Shown: positions 52,470 to 61,100 of the stretch, one piece after another
Numbering within the stretch: position 1 is the stretch's first letter
Layout of the letters: each line of letters starts with the position of its first letter
Assembly: GCF_002161215.1 (NCBI RefSeq)
Contig: NZ_NFMB01000008.1
Coordinates: 124,001-188,000 of the forward strand
Reading direction: 5' to 3'
Length of the DNA: 64,000 nucleotides
Source: Flavonifractor sp. An10
GTDB taxonomy: Bacteria > Bacillota > Clostridia > Oscillospirales > Oscillospiraceae
Notes under the pieces: model-generated
Database searches by the model: none
What the model saw: the letters and a program-made list of their open reading frames with translations, nothing else
What the model was told of the DNA's origin: nothing
Translations under genes and position numbers: made by a program

Positions 52470-53690
52470 TTACAGGGGAATCCGCACCACGCCCAGCACG
52501 CCCCGCGCTCCGGCGCGCAGCTCCAGCCCGCCGCTGTGGGATTTTGCGATCTGCTCCACCAGCTTCAAGCCCGTGCCGTGGGCCGCCCCGCCGTCGGCGG
52601 CCAGGGCGGAGCCGCCCTTGGCCGGGGCGGGAACCGTCCCGCCCCCGTCGTCCTCCACCCACAGGACGCAGAACTTCCCGTCGGCCCGGGCCCCCAGGGT
52701 GATGGAGCACCCCTCCGGGTTGTGATTGACGCAGTTGTTCACCAGGTTGAGCAGAGCCCGGCGGAGCAGGGGGCCGTCGGCCTCCAGGGTGAGGGCCTCC
52801 GCCTCGGGGGGCAGATCCACCTCCAGGGCGTACCCCTCCTCCAGCCCGCCGTTGAGCACGTCGGCCGCCACCTGCCGCACCAGGGCGGCGGGGTGGAGGG
52901 TGCCCCGGCGGAGGGGCTGCATCTCGTAGTCCAGGCGCATGGTCAGGTTGAGATCGTTGACCAGCTCCCGCAGGGTCTGGCTCTGGCGGCGGATCACCGC
53001 CGCCTGCTCCCGCCGGGCGGGGGAGAGGTCGGGGGCGGCCTCCAGCTGCCCGGCGTAGCCCATGATCATGGACAGGGGGGTGCGGATGTCGTGGGACACG
53101 CCGTTGATCCAGTCGGAGCGGGCGGTGTCCCGCTCCCGCTGCTCCCGGCGGAACTGGCGGCTCAGCACCAGAGCGGTGAGGCCCAGCACGCACAGCAGGG
53201 CCAGCAGGAACAGCCCCGCGAACCAGAGGGGCACGGTGGCAAGCACCTCGGTGTCCAGGATGAAGGGGTGCTTCCAGGTGCTGCCCTTGGGGCTCCCCGC
53301 CACCAGCAGGCCGTCGGGCCGGATGCGCACCTGCACCGGGTAGTCGTTGAGGTACCACCGGGTGAAGGAGGCCACGTCGGCGAGGGTGTAGTGGCTTGGC
53401 ACGTCCTCCGGCTTGCCCTGCTGCCACACCACGTCGCCGTTCTCGTCGATGAGCATGGCCCACAGCTCCTTCTCCGCCAGGTAGTCGGCGGCGGTGAAGG
53501 TGTACCCGTCCTCCGTCTCGGTCAGGGCGGCGGACAGATCCGCCACCGAGGCGTTCCACGAGCTGCTCACCCCGGCGGAGGCCACGATGAAGGCCAGCAG
53601 GCCCCCCAGGGCCAGGATCAGCACCAGCACCGCCGAGGCGGCCACCAGCCCGGCCGCCACCAGGGTGCGGCGGAGGTTGCGGCCCCTCAC
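52470..53690 (-). CDS. Sensor histidine kinase of a lantibiotic-type two-component system
   Basis: A 406-residue kinase: membrane helix at about 10-37, extracellular domain to 152, second helix 154-179, HisKA with phospho-His200 (DWINGVSHDIRTPLSM) and an ATPase domain with NLVNNCVNHNPEG, VEDDGGGTVP and HGTGLKLVEQI. The small extracellular domain and the SpaK/BceS-like core fit a sensor of membrane-active peptides. The gene overlaps the regulator by 4 bases and is divergent from the ABC operon. Confidence 0.88.
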   Translation of the reverse strand: MRGRNLRRTLVAAGLVAASAVLVLILALGGLLAFIVASAGVSSSWNASVADLSAALTETEDGYTFTAADYLAEKELWAMLIDENGDVVWQQGKPEDVPSHYTLADVASFTRWYLNDYPVQVRIRPDGLLVAGSPKGSTWKHPFILDTEVLATVPLWFAGLFLLALLCVLGLTALVLSRQFRREQRERDTARSDWINGVSHDIRTPLSMIMGYAGQLEAAPDLSPARREQAAVIRRQSQTLRELVNDLNLTMRLDYEMQPLRRGTLHPAALVRQVAADVLNGGLEEGYALEVDLPPEAEALTLEADGPLLRRALLNLVNNCVNHNPEGCSITLGARADGKFCVLWVEDDGGGTVPAPAKGGSALAADGGAAHGTGLKLVEQIAKSHSGGLELRAGARGVLGVVRIPL

Positions 53691-54382
53691 GGCCGCTCCT
53701 CCCGGGCCAGGCGGTAGCCCAGCCCCCGGACGGTGAGCAGGTATTTGGGGTGGGAGGGGTCGGCCTCAATCTTCTCCCGCAGGCGGCGTATGTGCACCAT
53801 CAGGGTGTTCTCATAGCCCACCATGGGCCCCTCCCACAGCGCCTCGCACAGGGCGTCGATGGTGACGATGTTCCCCCGGTTGGCCGCCAGCTTTTTCAGC
53901 AGGGCGTATTCCTTGGCGGTGAGGGTGGCCTCGGTGCCGTCGGCCCGGCGCACCGTGCCGGGGCCCCAGTGCACCTCCGTGTCCCCCAGGCGGAGCACCT
54001 CCCGGGCCGGGCCGCCGTACACCCGGCGGAGTACCGCCCCCAGCCGGAGCAGCAGCTCCTGGGGCAAAAAGGGCTTGGTGATGTAGTCGTCCGCCCCCAG
54101 GCCCAGGCCCTGGAGCCGCGCCTCGTCCTCGTCCCGGGCGGAGAGAAAGAGCACCGGCACGTCGCCCCCGTCCCGCCGCAGCTCCCCCAGCAGGGCAAAC
54201 CCGTCCCCGTCGGGGAGCATCACGTCCAGCAGGGCCGCGTCCGGCCGCTGCCGGGCCCAGGCGGCCCGGGCCTGGGCGCAGTCGGCGGCCAGGGTGACGG
54301 CATACCCCGCCCCCTCCAGCAGCTCCCCCACCATGCGCCGCAGCTCCGGCGCGTCGTCCACCAGTAAAATGTGATAGGCCAT
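53687..54382 (-). CDS. OmpR-family response regulator
   Basis: A 231-residue regulator: receiver domain with Asp53 (ALLDVMLPDG) and a winged-helix DNA-binding domain (TLTAKEYALLKKLAANRG, ...YENTLMVHIRRLREKI, TVRGLGYRLA). ATG at 54382 is favoured by GGAGGAGAAG just upstream. It probably binds the CGTAAGG repeats at 54533-54572 to turn on the divergent ABC operon. Confidence 0.92.
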   Translation of the reverse strand: MAYHILLVDDAPELRRMVGELLEGAGYAVTLAADCAQARAAWARQRPDAALLDVMLPDGDGFALLGELRRDGGDVPVLFLSARDEDEARLQGLGLGADDYITKPFLPQELLLRLGAVLRRVYGGPAREVLRLGDTEVHWGPGTVRRADGTEATLTAKEYALLKKLAANRGNIVTIDALCEALWEGPMVGYENTLMVHIRRLREKIEADPSHPKYLLTVRGLGYRLAREERP

Positions 54383-54488
54383 GTTGATCTTCTCCTCCTG
54401 CGGGCGTATCCCGCCCGGCAAACGGCGCGTCTGGGAAGCCGCGCCCTACGGAGAGGTGTATCCGGGAACCCTCCCCGCCGTCCCTCCT

Positions 54489-54494
54489 ATTATA
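54489..54494 (-). promoter_or_regulatory. Minus-strand -10 box of the regulator-kinase operon
   Basis: TATAAT on the minus strand 107 bases upstream of the regulator start; no good -35 hexamer precedes it, suggesting activator dependence. Confidence 0.45.
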
Positions 54495-54532
54495 TCTTAC
54501 TTGTCCACCCTTTGCACCCGACCTGTGGAAAA

Positions 54533-54572
54533 CGTAAGGTAACCGTAAGGCTGGCTTCATGGGGACGTAAGG
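54533..54572 (+). promoter_or_regulatory. Three phased CGTAAGG direct repeats (response-regulator sites)
   Basis: CGTAAGG occurs at 54533, 54544 and 54566, i.e. spaced 11 and 22 bases, one and two helical turns, as in OmpR/PhoB-type tandem sites. They lie 42-81 bases upstream of the ABC ATPase start and between the divergent operons. Confidence 0.75.
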
Positions 54573-54613
54573 GAGAGGCCCTATCCTTGTCTTGTAACAA
54601 GGAGGTGTCCCTT

Positions 54614-55525
54614 ATGAACATCGTGGAGACCCGGGGCCTGTGCAAGCAGTACGGCCAGGCCATGCGGGTGAAGCAGCTGAATCTCTCCGTGCCCGAGGGC
54701 GCGGTGTACGGCTTTTTGGGCCCCAACGGGGCGGGCAAGTCCACCACCCTGAAGATGGTGCTGGGCCTTGCCAAACCCACGGCGGGGGAGATCACCGTCT
54801 TCGGCAAACATGTGAACCCCCATAACCGCATCGCCATCCTGAAACAGGTGGGCAGCCTGATCGAGAGCCCCAGCTACTACGGCCACCTGACAGGGGAGGA
54901 GAACCTGCGCATCGTCCAGACCCTCCGGGGTGCGCCGGAGAAGGACATCCAGGAGGTTCTGTCCATCGTCCGGCTGGACGGCCAGAAGGGCAAGCAGGTG
55001 GCCCACTACTCCCTGGGCATGAAGCAGCGGCTGGGCCTGGCCGCCGCCCTGCTGGGCTTCCCCAAGCTGCTGATCCTGGACGAGCCCACCAACGGCCTGG
55101 ATCCGGCGGGCATCCAGGAGATGCGGGAGCTGATCTGCTCCCTGCCCGGCCAGTTCGGCATGACGGTGCTGGTGTCCAGCCACCTGCTCTCCGAGATCGA
55201 CCAGATGGCCGACCACGTGGGCATCATCCGGGAGGGGGAGCTGGTGTTCCAGGACACCCTGGCCGCCCTCCACGCCCGGAGCCGCCACCACCTGGCCCTG
55301 CGCACCACCGACAACGGGGAGGCCGCCCGCCTGCTGGGGGAGAGCAGGATCCCCTGCACCCTGGAGGAAGGCTATCTGATCCTCCCCCTGCTTACCGACG
55401 CCGACGCGGCCAAGCTGTCCCGCTTCCTGGCCGCCCACCGGGTGGATCTGCTCCGCATGGAGGAGCGGCAGAAGAGCCTGGAGGACATCTTCCTGGAGCT
55501 CACGGGAAAGGCGGCGAGCCTGTGA
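54614..55525 (+). CDS. ABC transporter ATPase, lantibiotic immunity/bacitracin type
   Basis: A 303-residue ATPase: Walker A GPNGAGKST (36-44), signature YSLGMKQRLGL, Walker B LLILDEPTNGLDP and H-loop SSHLLSEIDQM; the extra C-terminal domain (about 220-303) is typical of BcrA/NukF/SpaF-type exporters. ATG has AAGGAGG 8 bases upstream. With the two permeases it forms an immunity-like exporter regulated by the divergent two-component system. Confidence 0.9.
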   Translation: MNIVETRGLCKQYGQAMRVKQLNLSVPEGAVYGFLGPNGAGKSTTLKMVLGLAKPTAGEITVFGKHVNPHNRIAILKQVGSLIESPSYYGHLTGEENLRIVQTLRGAPEKDIQEVLSIVRLDGQKGKQVAHYSLGMKQRLGLAAALLGFPKLLILDEPTNGLDPAGIQEMRELICSLPGQFGMTVLVSSHLLSEIDQMADHVGIIREGELVFQDTLAALHARSRHHLALRTTDNGEAARLLGESRIPCTLEEGYLILPLLTDADAAKLSRFLAAHRVDLLRMEERQKSLEDIFLELTGKAASL

Positions 55526-56271
55526 AGCTGCTGAGACTGGAGTTCTACAAGTGCCGCCGCCGGAGGATCACCCTGATCTGCGCCGGTATCCTGGCGGCCC
55601 AGCTGCTGTGGTTCGGGGCCTACCTGACCCGGCAGGATCCGGAGGATCTGGCCCAGGGGTGGATGCTCATGCTCTACAACCTGGCCCTGGTGGACGCCAT
55701 CCTCCTGCCCGTGGGCACGGCGGCGGTAGCCAGCCGAAACTGTGAGATCGAGCACAAGGGGGCCGCCCTCAAGCTGCTGGAGACCGCCATCACCCCCGGC
55801 CGGCTCTACGGCGCCAAGCTGGCCTGGGGGGCCCTGGTGCTGCTGGCCCTGGTGGCCGTGCGCACCATTCTGTTCACCGCCCTGGGCGTGTGGATGGACT
55901 TCCCCGGCGGGGTGCCCTGGGGGCGGATGGGGGTATTTACTCTTATCTCCTGGGCGGTGTCCATGATGCTCTACGCCCTCCAGCAGGGCCTGTCCCTCCG
56001 CTTTGCCAACCAGGCGGTGGCCCTGGTGTGCGGCATCTTCGGCAGCTTTGTGGGCCTCATGTCCATGCTGTTCCCCGTGTGGGTGCAGCGGTGCGCCCCC
56101 TGGGGGTACTACGGCCTGCTCTCCCTGACCCGGATGAACTGGGACGAGGCCACCCGGATCACCGACTTCTACTGGCGGTGGCCGGAGCCGGTGGATGTGG
56201 TGCTGCTCTGCCTGTGGGCGGCGGTCTTTCTGACGGTGGGACGGACCCTGTTCGTCCGGAAGGAGGTGTGA
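55522..56271 (+). CDS. ABC-2 type permease (EpiE/MutE-like), first subunit
   Basis: A 249-residue permease with about six membrane helices and the pattern of lantibiotic-immunity permeases (LRLEFYKCRRRRITLICAGILAAQ at the start, EIEHKGAALKLLETAITPGRLYGAKL early loop). GTG start overlaps the ATPase stop by 4 bases (GTGA). Confidence 0.82.
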   Translation: MKLLRLEFYKCRRRRITLICAGILAAQLLWFGAYLTRQDPEDLAQGWMLMLYNLALVDAILLPVGTAAVASRNCEIEHKGAALKLLETAITPGRLYGAKLAWGALVLLALVAVRTILFTALGVWMDFPGGVPWGRMGVFTLISWAVSMMLYALQQGLSLRFANQAVALVCGIFGSFVGLMSMLFPVWVQRCAPWGYYGLLSLTRMNWDEATRITDFYWRWPEPVDVVLLCLWAAVFLTVGRTLFVRKEV

Positions 56272-56274
56272 GCC

Positions 56275-57003
56275 ATGCTGCTGCGCGCGATCAAGGCCGA
56301 GGTGCTGAAGTGCTGCCGGGCGCCGGTGTGGCTGGCCTTCCTGGTGCTGCCCGTCTTTCCGGCGGTGCTGGGCACCTTCAACTACCTGGGCAACCTGGAG
56401 GTGCTGGAGGATCAGTGGTACAGCCTGTGGAGCCAGCACACCCTGTTCTCCTCCATGTTCTTCCTGCCCGCCCTGTTCGGGGTGTTCTGCGCCTGGCAGT
56501 GGCGGCTGGAGCACACCGATCACAACTGGAACGCCGCCCTCACCGCCCCTGTCCCGGTGGGGACCCTCTACCTGGCCAAGCTGGCGGTGGACGCGGTGGT
56601 GTCCCTGCTGGCCATGGCCTTCATCGGGGTGCTGTTTGTGCTCAGCGGGAAGGTGGCCGGCATCACCGCCCCCCTGCCGCCGGAGCTGCCCCGGTGGCTG
56701 CTCTTCGGGGCCCTGGGCGGCGTGGTGGTGTGCGCCGTGCAGCTCTTTTTCAGCCTGGCCATCCGGGCCTTCGCCCCGCCGGTAGCCATGGCCCTGGTGG
56801 GGGGCGTCTTCGGCCTGATGGTCACCAGTCAGGGCTGGGGCGCCGCCTTCCCCTACTCTCTGCTGGCCCTGGGCATGGCGGCCAACAATCCCCGGATGGA
56901 GCTGCCCCTGCCCGCCTTCCTGGCCGGCTGCGCCGTGTATCTGGTGCTGGCCGCCGCCCTGTCCATCCGCTGGCTGTCCCGCCGGGACGTCAGCACCGCC
57001 TGA
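56275..57003 (+). CDS. ABC-2 type permease (EpiG/MutG-like), second subunit
   Basis: A 242-residue permease with six helices, related to the first subunit (RAIKAEVLKCCRAPVWLAFLVLPVFPA; EHTDHNWNAALTAPVPVGTLYLAKL loop corresponding to EIEHKGAALKLLE...). It starts 3 bases after the first permease. The pair with one ATPase matches the FEG-type arrangement. Confidence 0.82.
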   Translation: MLLRAIKAEVLKCCRAPVWLAFLVLPVFPAVLGTFNYLGNLEVLEDQWYSLWSQHTLFSSMFFLPALFGVFCAWQWRLEHTDHNWNAALTAPVPVGTLYLAKLAVDAVVSLLAMAFIGVLFVLSGKVAGITAPLPPELPRWLLFGALGGVVVCAVQLFFSLAIRAFAPPVAMALVGGVFGLMVTSQGWGAAFPYSLLALGMAANNPRMELPLPAFLAGCAVYLVLAAALSIRWLSRRDVSTA

Positions 57004-57017
57004 GCGCCCGTCCATGC

Positions 57018-57053
57018 AATACGTCCCCGCAGGAGATCCCGCGGGGACGTATT
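57018..57053 (+). terminator. Terminator of the ABC immunity operon
   Basis: AATACGTCCCCGC/GCGGGGACGTATT with a 10-base loop (57018-57030 with 57041-57053), then TGTCTG. Confidence 0.75.
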
Positions 57054-57061
57054 TGTCTGCG

Positions 57062-57478
57062 TTACAGCTTCCGGTCGAAGTAAGCCAGGGCGATCAGCTC
57101 CGTGACAAAGAGAATCAGGTACATGAGGCCGAAGGCGATGGTCAGAGCGGCGCAGATCTCCCTCCCGAACAGCCCCACGGGCAGGCGGCTGAGAATCAGC
57201 AGGGCCAGGCAGAGCCACTGGCTCCAGGTGAGGGCGGCGCTCTTGCTGCGCAGCTTCACCAGCCGGTTGCGCTCGTCCAGCTCGGCCAGCTTGTCCTCCC
57301 GGCTCAGGGCGTGGGAGAGGCTGCGCCCCAGAAAGGTGGCGCCCAGCACCAGACAGGCCGCCATGAGGATCGTGCCCTTGATGTCGAAGCCCGTCCAGAT
57401 GCTGGTGGCCAGCATGGCCAGGCCAATGGCGGTGAGGAAGAGCCCCCAGCCGAAGTTGGTCTTGTTATAGATTTTCAT
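57062..57478 (-). CDS. Membrane protein of the second Xre/membrane module
   Basis: A 138-residue protein with four hydrophobic segments (FLTAIGLAMLATSIWTGF, ILMAACLVLGATFLG, LCLALLILSRLPVGLF, LTIAFGLMYLILFVTELIAL). The central EDKLAELDERNRLVKLRSKSAALTW loop has the same 'xDERN..v..kskA' pattern as QKDERNVALGNAAKA in the first module. Start overlaps the Xre gene by 14 bases. Function unknown. Confidence 0.72.
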   Translation of the reverse strand: MKIYNKTNFGWGLFLTAIGLAMLATSIWTGFDIKGTILMAACLVLGATFLGRSLSHALSREDKLAELDERNRLVKLRSKSAALTWSQWLCLALLILSRLPVGLFGREICAALTIAFGLMYLILFVTELIALAYFDRKL

Positions 57479-57695
57479 ACATGCGATCCTCCAGTTCCTT
57501 GTTTTCCTCCAGACAGCACAGCTCCTCCACCGTGGTGTGGAACACCAGGGCGATGCGGTAGGCCAGCATCAGGGAGGGGCTGTACTGCCCCTTCTCCAGG
57601 GAGATGATGGTGCGGGACGACACGTGAACCAGGTCGGCCAGCTGCTGCTGGGTCAGGCCGGCGGCCTGGCGCAGCTCGCGCACGCGGGTTTTCAA
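57465..57695 (-). CDS. Xre-family transcriptional regulator, second module
   Basis: A 76-residue HTH protein (TRVRELRQAAGLTQQQLADL, SSRTIISLEKGQYSPSLMLA) closely resembling the 41099-41302 regulator in the recognition region (SLEKGxYxPSxxLA). It overlaps its membrane partner by 14 bases and lies under a promoter with twin palindromic operators. Confidence 0.88.
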   Translation of the reverse strand: MKTRVRELRQAAGLTQQQLADLVHVSSRTIISLEKGQYSPSLMLAYRIALVFHTTVEELCCLEENKELEDRMYENL

Positions 57696-57719
57696 GAGAT
57701 CACCTCCGGGGCGGGATAT

Positions 57720-57747
57720 GAAGTATACTTCATGAAGCTAGCTTCAT
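57720..57747. promoter_or_regulatory. Twin 14 bp palindromic operators
   Basis: TGAAGTATACTTCA (57720-57733) and TGAAGCTAGCTTCA (57734-57747) are perfect adjacent palindromes between the start codon and the -10 box of the second Xre gene. Likely binding sites of its product. Confidence 0.85.
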
Positions 57748-57775
57748 ATTACACGATGCGCACAGGCCTGTCAAG
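57747..57775 (-). promoter_or_regulatory. Promoter of the second Xre module
   Basis: Minus strand TTGACA (57775-57770), 17 bases, TAATAT (57752-57747); the -10 box touches the upstream operator. Confidence 0.82.
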
Positions 57776-57820
57776 GGGGGAAGCAAAATTTTATGGGAGG
57801 AGCGGAACAGACAGACAGCG

Positions 57821-58025
57821 TGTCGAAAAAGCGGCTTTGCCGCTTTTTCGAGAAAGGCCACATGGCGGAAGGGGTTCGTTTTCTTGCGAAAAAGTCACCC
57901 CTTCCGCCATGAGAAGTGTCATTTCCGAGGCGCATGTCCCCGGAAATGACGAATTTTGATTTGATTCCTGCGGCTGCGGCCGCAGGAACTCTGCGAGGCT
58001 TTTCCTCACGGAGGGTTTTTCGACA
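57821..58025. repeat. Multi-hairpin palindromic element, copy B (inverted relative to A)
   Basis: About 205 bp. Read on the minus strand it has the order of element A: TGTCGAAAAA end; GCCTCGCAGAG; H1 TTCCTGCGGC/GCCGCAGGAA with loop CGCA; AAATCAAAATTC linker; H2 GTCATTTCCG/CGGAAATGAC with a loop containing GACATG; ACTTCTC; H3 ATGGCGGAAGGGGT/ACCCCTTCCGCCAT; H4 TCGAAAAAGCGGC-AAA-GCCGCTTTTTCGA. Stem sequences differ from A but pairing and loops are kept. One extra 16-base insert lies near its 5' end. Confidence 0.85.
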
Positions 58026-58031
58026 GCCTGA

Positions 58032-58063
58032 GAGCGCCCGCCTTCCGGGGAAGGCGGGCGCTC
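58032..58063. terminator. GC hairpin between element B and the surface-protein terminator
   Basis: 15 bp stem GAGCGCCCGCCTTCC/GGAAGGCGGGCGCTC with loop GG; no strong T-run on either side. Confidence 0.6.
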
Positions 58064-58070
58064 CGCGTGT

Positions 58071-58097
58071 GGAAAAAGCGGCTTTGCCGCTTTTTCC
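58071..58097 (-). terminator. Terminator of the SLH surface-protein gene
   Basis: GGAAAAAGCGGC/GCCGCTTTTTCC with loop TTT (plus strand) shortly after the stop; on the minus strand the stem ends in TTTTTCC. Its core is identical to hairpin H4 of element B. Confidence 0.75.
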
Positions 58098-58103
58098 GCA
58101 TGT

Positions 58104-61100
58104 TCAGAGGGTGAGGCCCCGGTGGAGGATGACGGCCATCTCCGCCCGGGTGAGGGTGCCCTGGGGGTTGAGCCGGCCCACCTGATCCCCCTTGATGACG
58201 CCGGCCTGGGCCATGGCGGCCACGGCGGGCCGGGCGGCGGCGGACACGGCCGCGCCGTCGGGGAAGCGGGTGAGGAAGCTGTCCTGGGCGGAGGAGATCC
58301 CCCGGCCCGCCTTCTGCATGGCCCGGTAGAGGAACACCATGGCGTCCTCCCGGGTCACCGGGGCGGTGGGGCGGAAGGTGTTGCCGGCCTCGGCCTGGGC
58401 GATGCCCAGGGCCTTGGCGGTGGCCAGGGCGGAGGCGTAGTAGCTGCCGGCGGGCACGTCGGCGAAGTTGTCGGAGCCGGCGGCGGTGAAGCCGAAGGTG
58501 CGCACCAGCATCAGCAGGTAGTCGCAGCGGGTGAGCTGGTCGGCGGGGGAGAAGGTGGCGCCGGTGCCGGTGCCGGTGGTGATGCCGTAGCGGGCCAGGA
58601 ACTCCACCCCGGGGGCGGCCCAGCCGTAATTGCCCATGTCGCTGAAGCGGGGGGCGGAGGCGGGCGGGGTGACGGTGATCTGTACCACGCCCTGGTAGGT
58701 TGCGCCGGTGGAGTCAGTGCCCACGTAGGGAACCACCACCGTGCCGCTGAACTCGGCCTTGGGCTGGAAGGCCACCTTGTCCAGGGGGTAGACGCCGCTG
58801 GCGGCATAGTCCAGATTGGCGTCCACGGTGCCCCGGTACCGGGCGGGGCCGGTGTAGTCAAAGTACAGCCGGCCGCCGTTGAGGTTGGGGGTGGAGAAGC
58901 GGACGGAGCGCAGGGTTCGGCCGCCCCGGGCGGCGCAGGCGGCGGCGAAGTCGCCGGAGCGGAGGTTCACGGCGGTGCCGTCGGAGGTGTAGCGGATCAC
59001 GTCGGGCTCCCGCAGGGCGGTGAACTGGATTACCAGCGCGCCGGAGAAGGTCTTGCCGCCGGTGTTCCGGCCGGTGAAGGGGATGGTCACCCGGTTCTCC
59101 GTGGCGGAGCCGGGCACAAAGGTCAGGTCGGACAGGCTGGGGGAGCCGCTGCGGTAGTATCTGGCGGAGCCCGCCGCCTGCTCGCCGGCCCGGTCGTACA
59201 GGTAGTAGAGCTGGCCCGTCCGCCGGTCGCCGCCCCAGTCAAAGGTGAGGTAGTCCAGGCGGTCGCCGGTCTCGTCCCGGCAGAAGCGCTCCAGCTTCTC
59301 GGCGTCCAGGCGCACCGGCTGGCCGGCGGCGCCCTCCAGGGTCAGGCTGGCGGAGACGCCGGAGCCCACCTTGAAGGCCAGGGTGCCGGTGAAGTCCTTG
59401 CCGGAAGTGCTCCGGCCGGTGAAGCTCAGGGAGACGGTGCCCTCATAATCCCTGGCGGGAACGAAGGTCAGCTCGTCCAGATAGGGGGCGGCGGAGCGGT
59501 AGTAGCGGGCGTTCCGGTCGGCCTCCCGCTGGCCGGACTTGTTGTACTGGTGGTACAGGGTGCCCTTGGCGGAGGAGGGCAGGTCGTTAAAGCGGATATA
59601 ATCCAGGGTGCCGCCCGCCGCGTCCCGGCACAGGTCGTTGAAGTCCCGGTCGTCCAGCGCCACGGAGCCGTTGACCGGCACCTTGTAGGTCACGTCGCCC
59701 TTGCCGGCGGTGCCCACGGTGAGCTCCACCGTGCCGGAGAAGGTCTTGCCGCTGGTGTTCCGGCCGGTGAAGGGGATGGAGACCTTGCCCTCAAATTTCC
59801 GGTCGGGGACAAAGGCGACGGTGTCCAGGTCGATCTGCCTGCGGCTGGGGCTGTAGTAGCAGGCGTCCTTGTCCCGCAGGGCCGTGCCCTCCCCGGTGCG
59901 GCTGTTGAAGTTGCAGTACAGGGTGCCCTTGGAGGAGGCGGGACGGCTGAAGGTGACGAAATCCAGGGTGCCGCCCACGGCATTCCGGCAGGCGGACTGG
60001 AAGTCGTTCCGGTTGAACAGGGCGGCCCCGCCGGTGGGGGCGGCGTATTTGATGACGCTGCCGGCGGCGGACAGGGCCAGCTTGACCGTGCCGGAGTAGG
60101 TGTTGCTGCCCGTGTCCACGGCGTCGTAGCTCACGGTGACCGCGCCGGTGCTCCCCGAGGAGGCCTGGATGGAGACCCGGTTCAGATCGGCGGCGGAGAA
60201 GGTGCTGTTGGACAGGGACACGGCCTTGCCGTTGTAGAGCAGCTCGCCGCCGCTCACCTTGCGGAAGGTGACGGATTTCAGATCATAGCCGTACACGGCC
60301 CGGCACACGCTCTGGAAGTCCTGCTGGCGGAGGGCCTGTTCGCTTCCGGCCTGGGTGCTCTTGTAGGCGATATCCTGGACGGAGCCGGGATTTACCGTCA
60401 CCTGGCAGGTGAGGCGGGTGCGCTGGCCGCTGTAACTCACGTCGGCGGTCACCGTCACCAGGTTGGATTTGCCGGACAGCTGGCCGCCGGTGGCGGTGAC
60501 GGTGGCCCCGGAGGAGCCGGACAGGCGGAGGGCGGCGTTTCCGCCAGACCAGGACACGGTGGCCCCGGCGGGCAGGCCGCTGACGGTCAGGTTGACGCTC
60601 TGGCCCACCCGCACGGCGGCGGACTGGGGCAGGGTGGGGACGGCGGCGGGGGTAACGGTGACGGTGCAGGTGTCCCGGTAATTGGTTCCGTTGTAATTGA
60701 AGGTGGCGGTGATGACGGCGGCGCTCTGGCGGACAGGGGCCTTGGCGGTCACCCGGCCGGTGGAGGGATCCACCTCCGCCACGCTGGAGTCACTGGTGCT
60801 CCAGGTGACCTCCTGGCCCTGGGGCACGGTGACGGCGGAGAGGGTGATGGTCTGCCCGGGGGCCAGGGTCTGGCTCTTGGGGGAGACGGTCACGCCGGCC
60901 TGCAGCGGCTGGTTGACGGTGACGGTGCAGGAGGCGGTTTTCCCGCCGTCGCTGGTGGTGGCGGTGATGATGGCGGTACCAGCGGCCCTGGCGGTGACCA
61001 TGCCGGTGCTGGAGACCGAGGCCACATCCGGCCGGTCGCTGTCCCAGCGGATGCCCTTTTCGGCGGCATCGTCCGGCTGTACGGTAGCCCGCAGCGTTTC

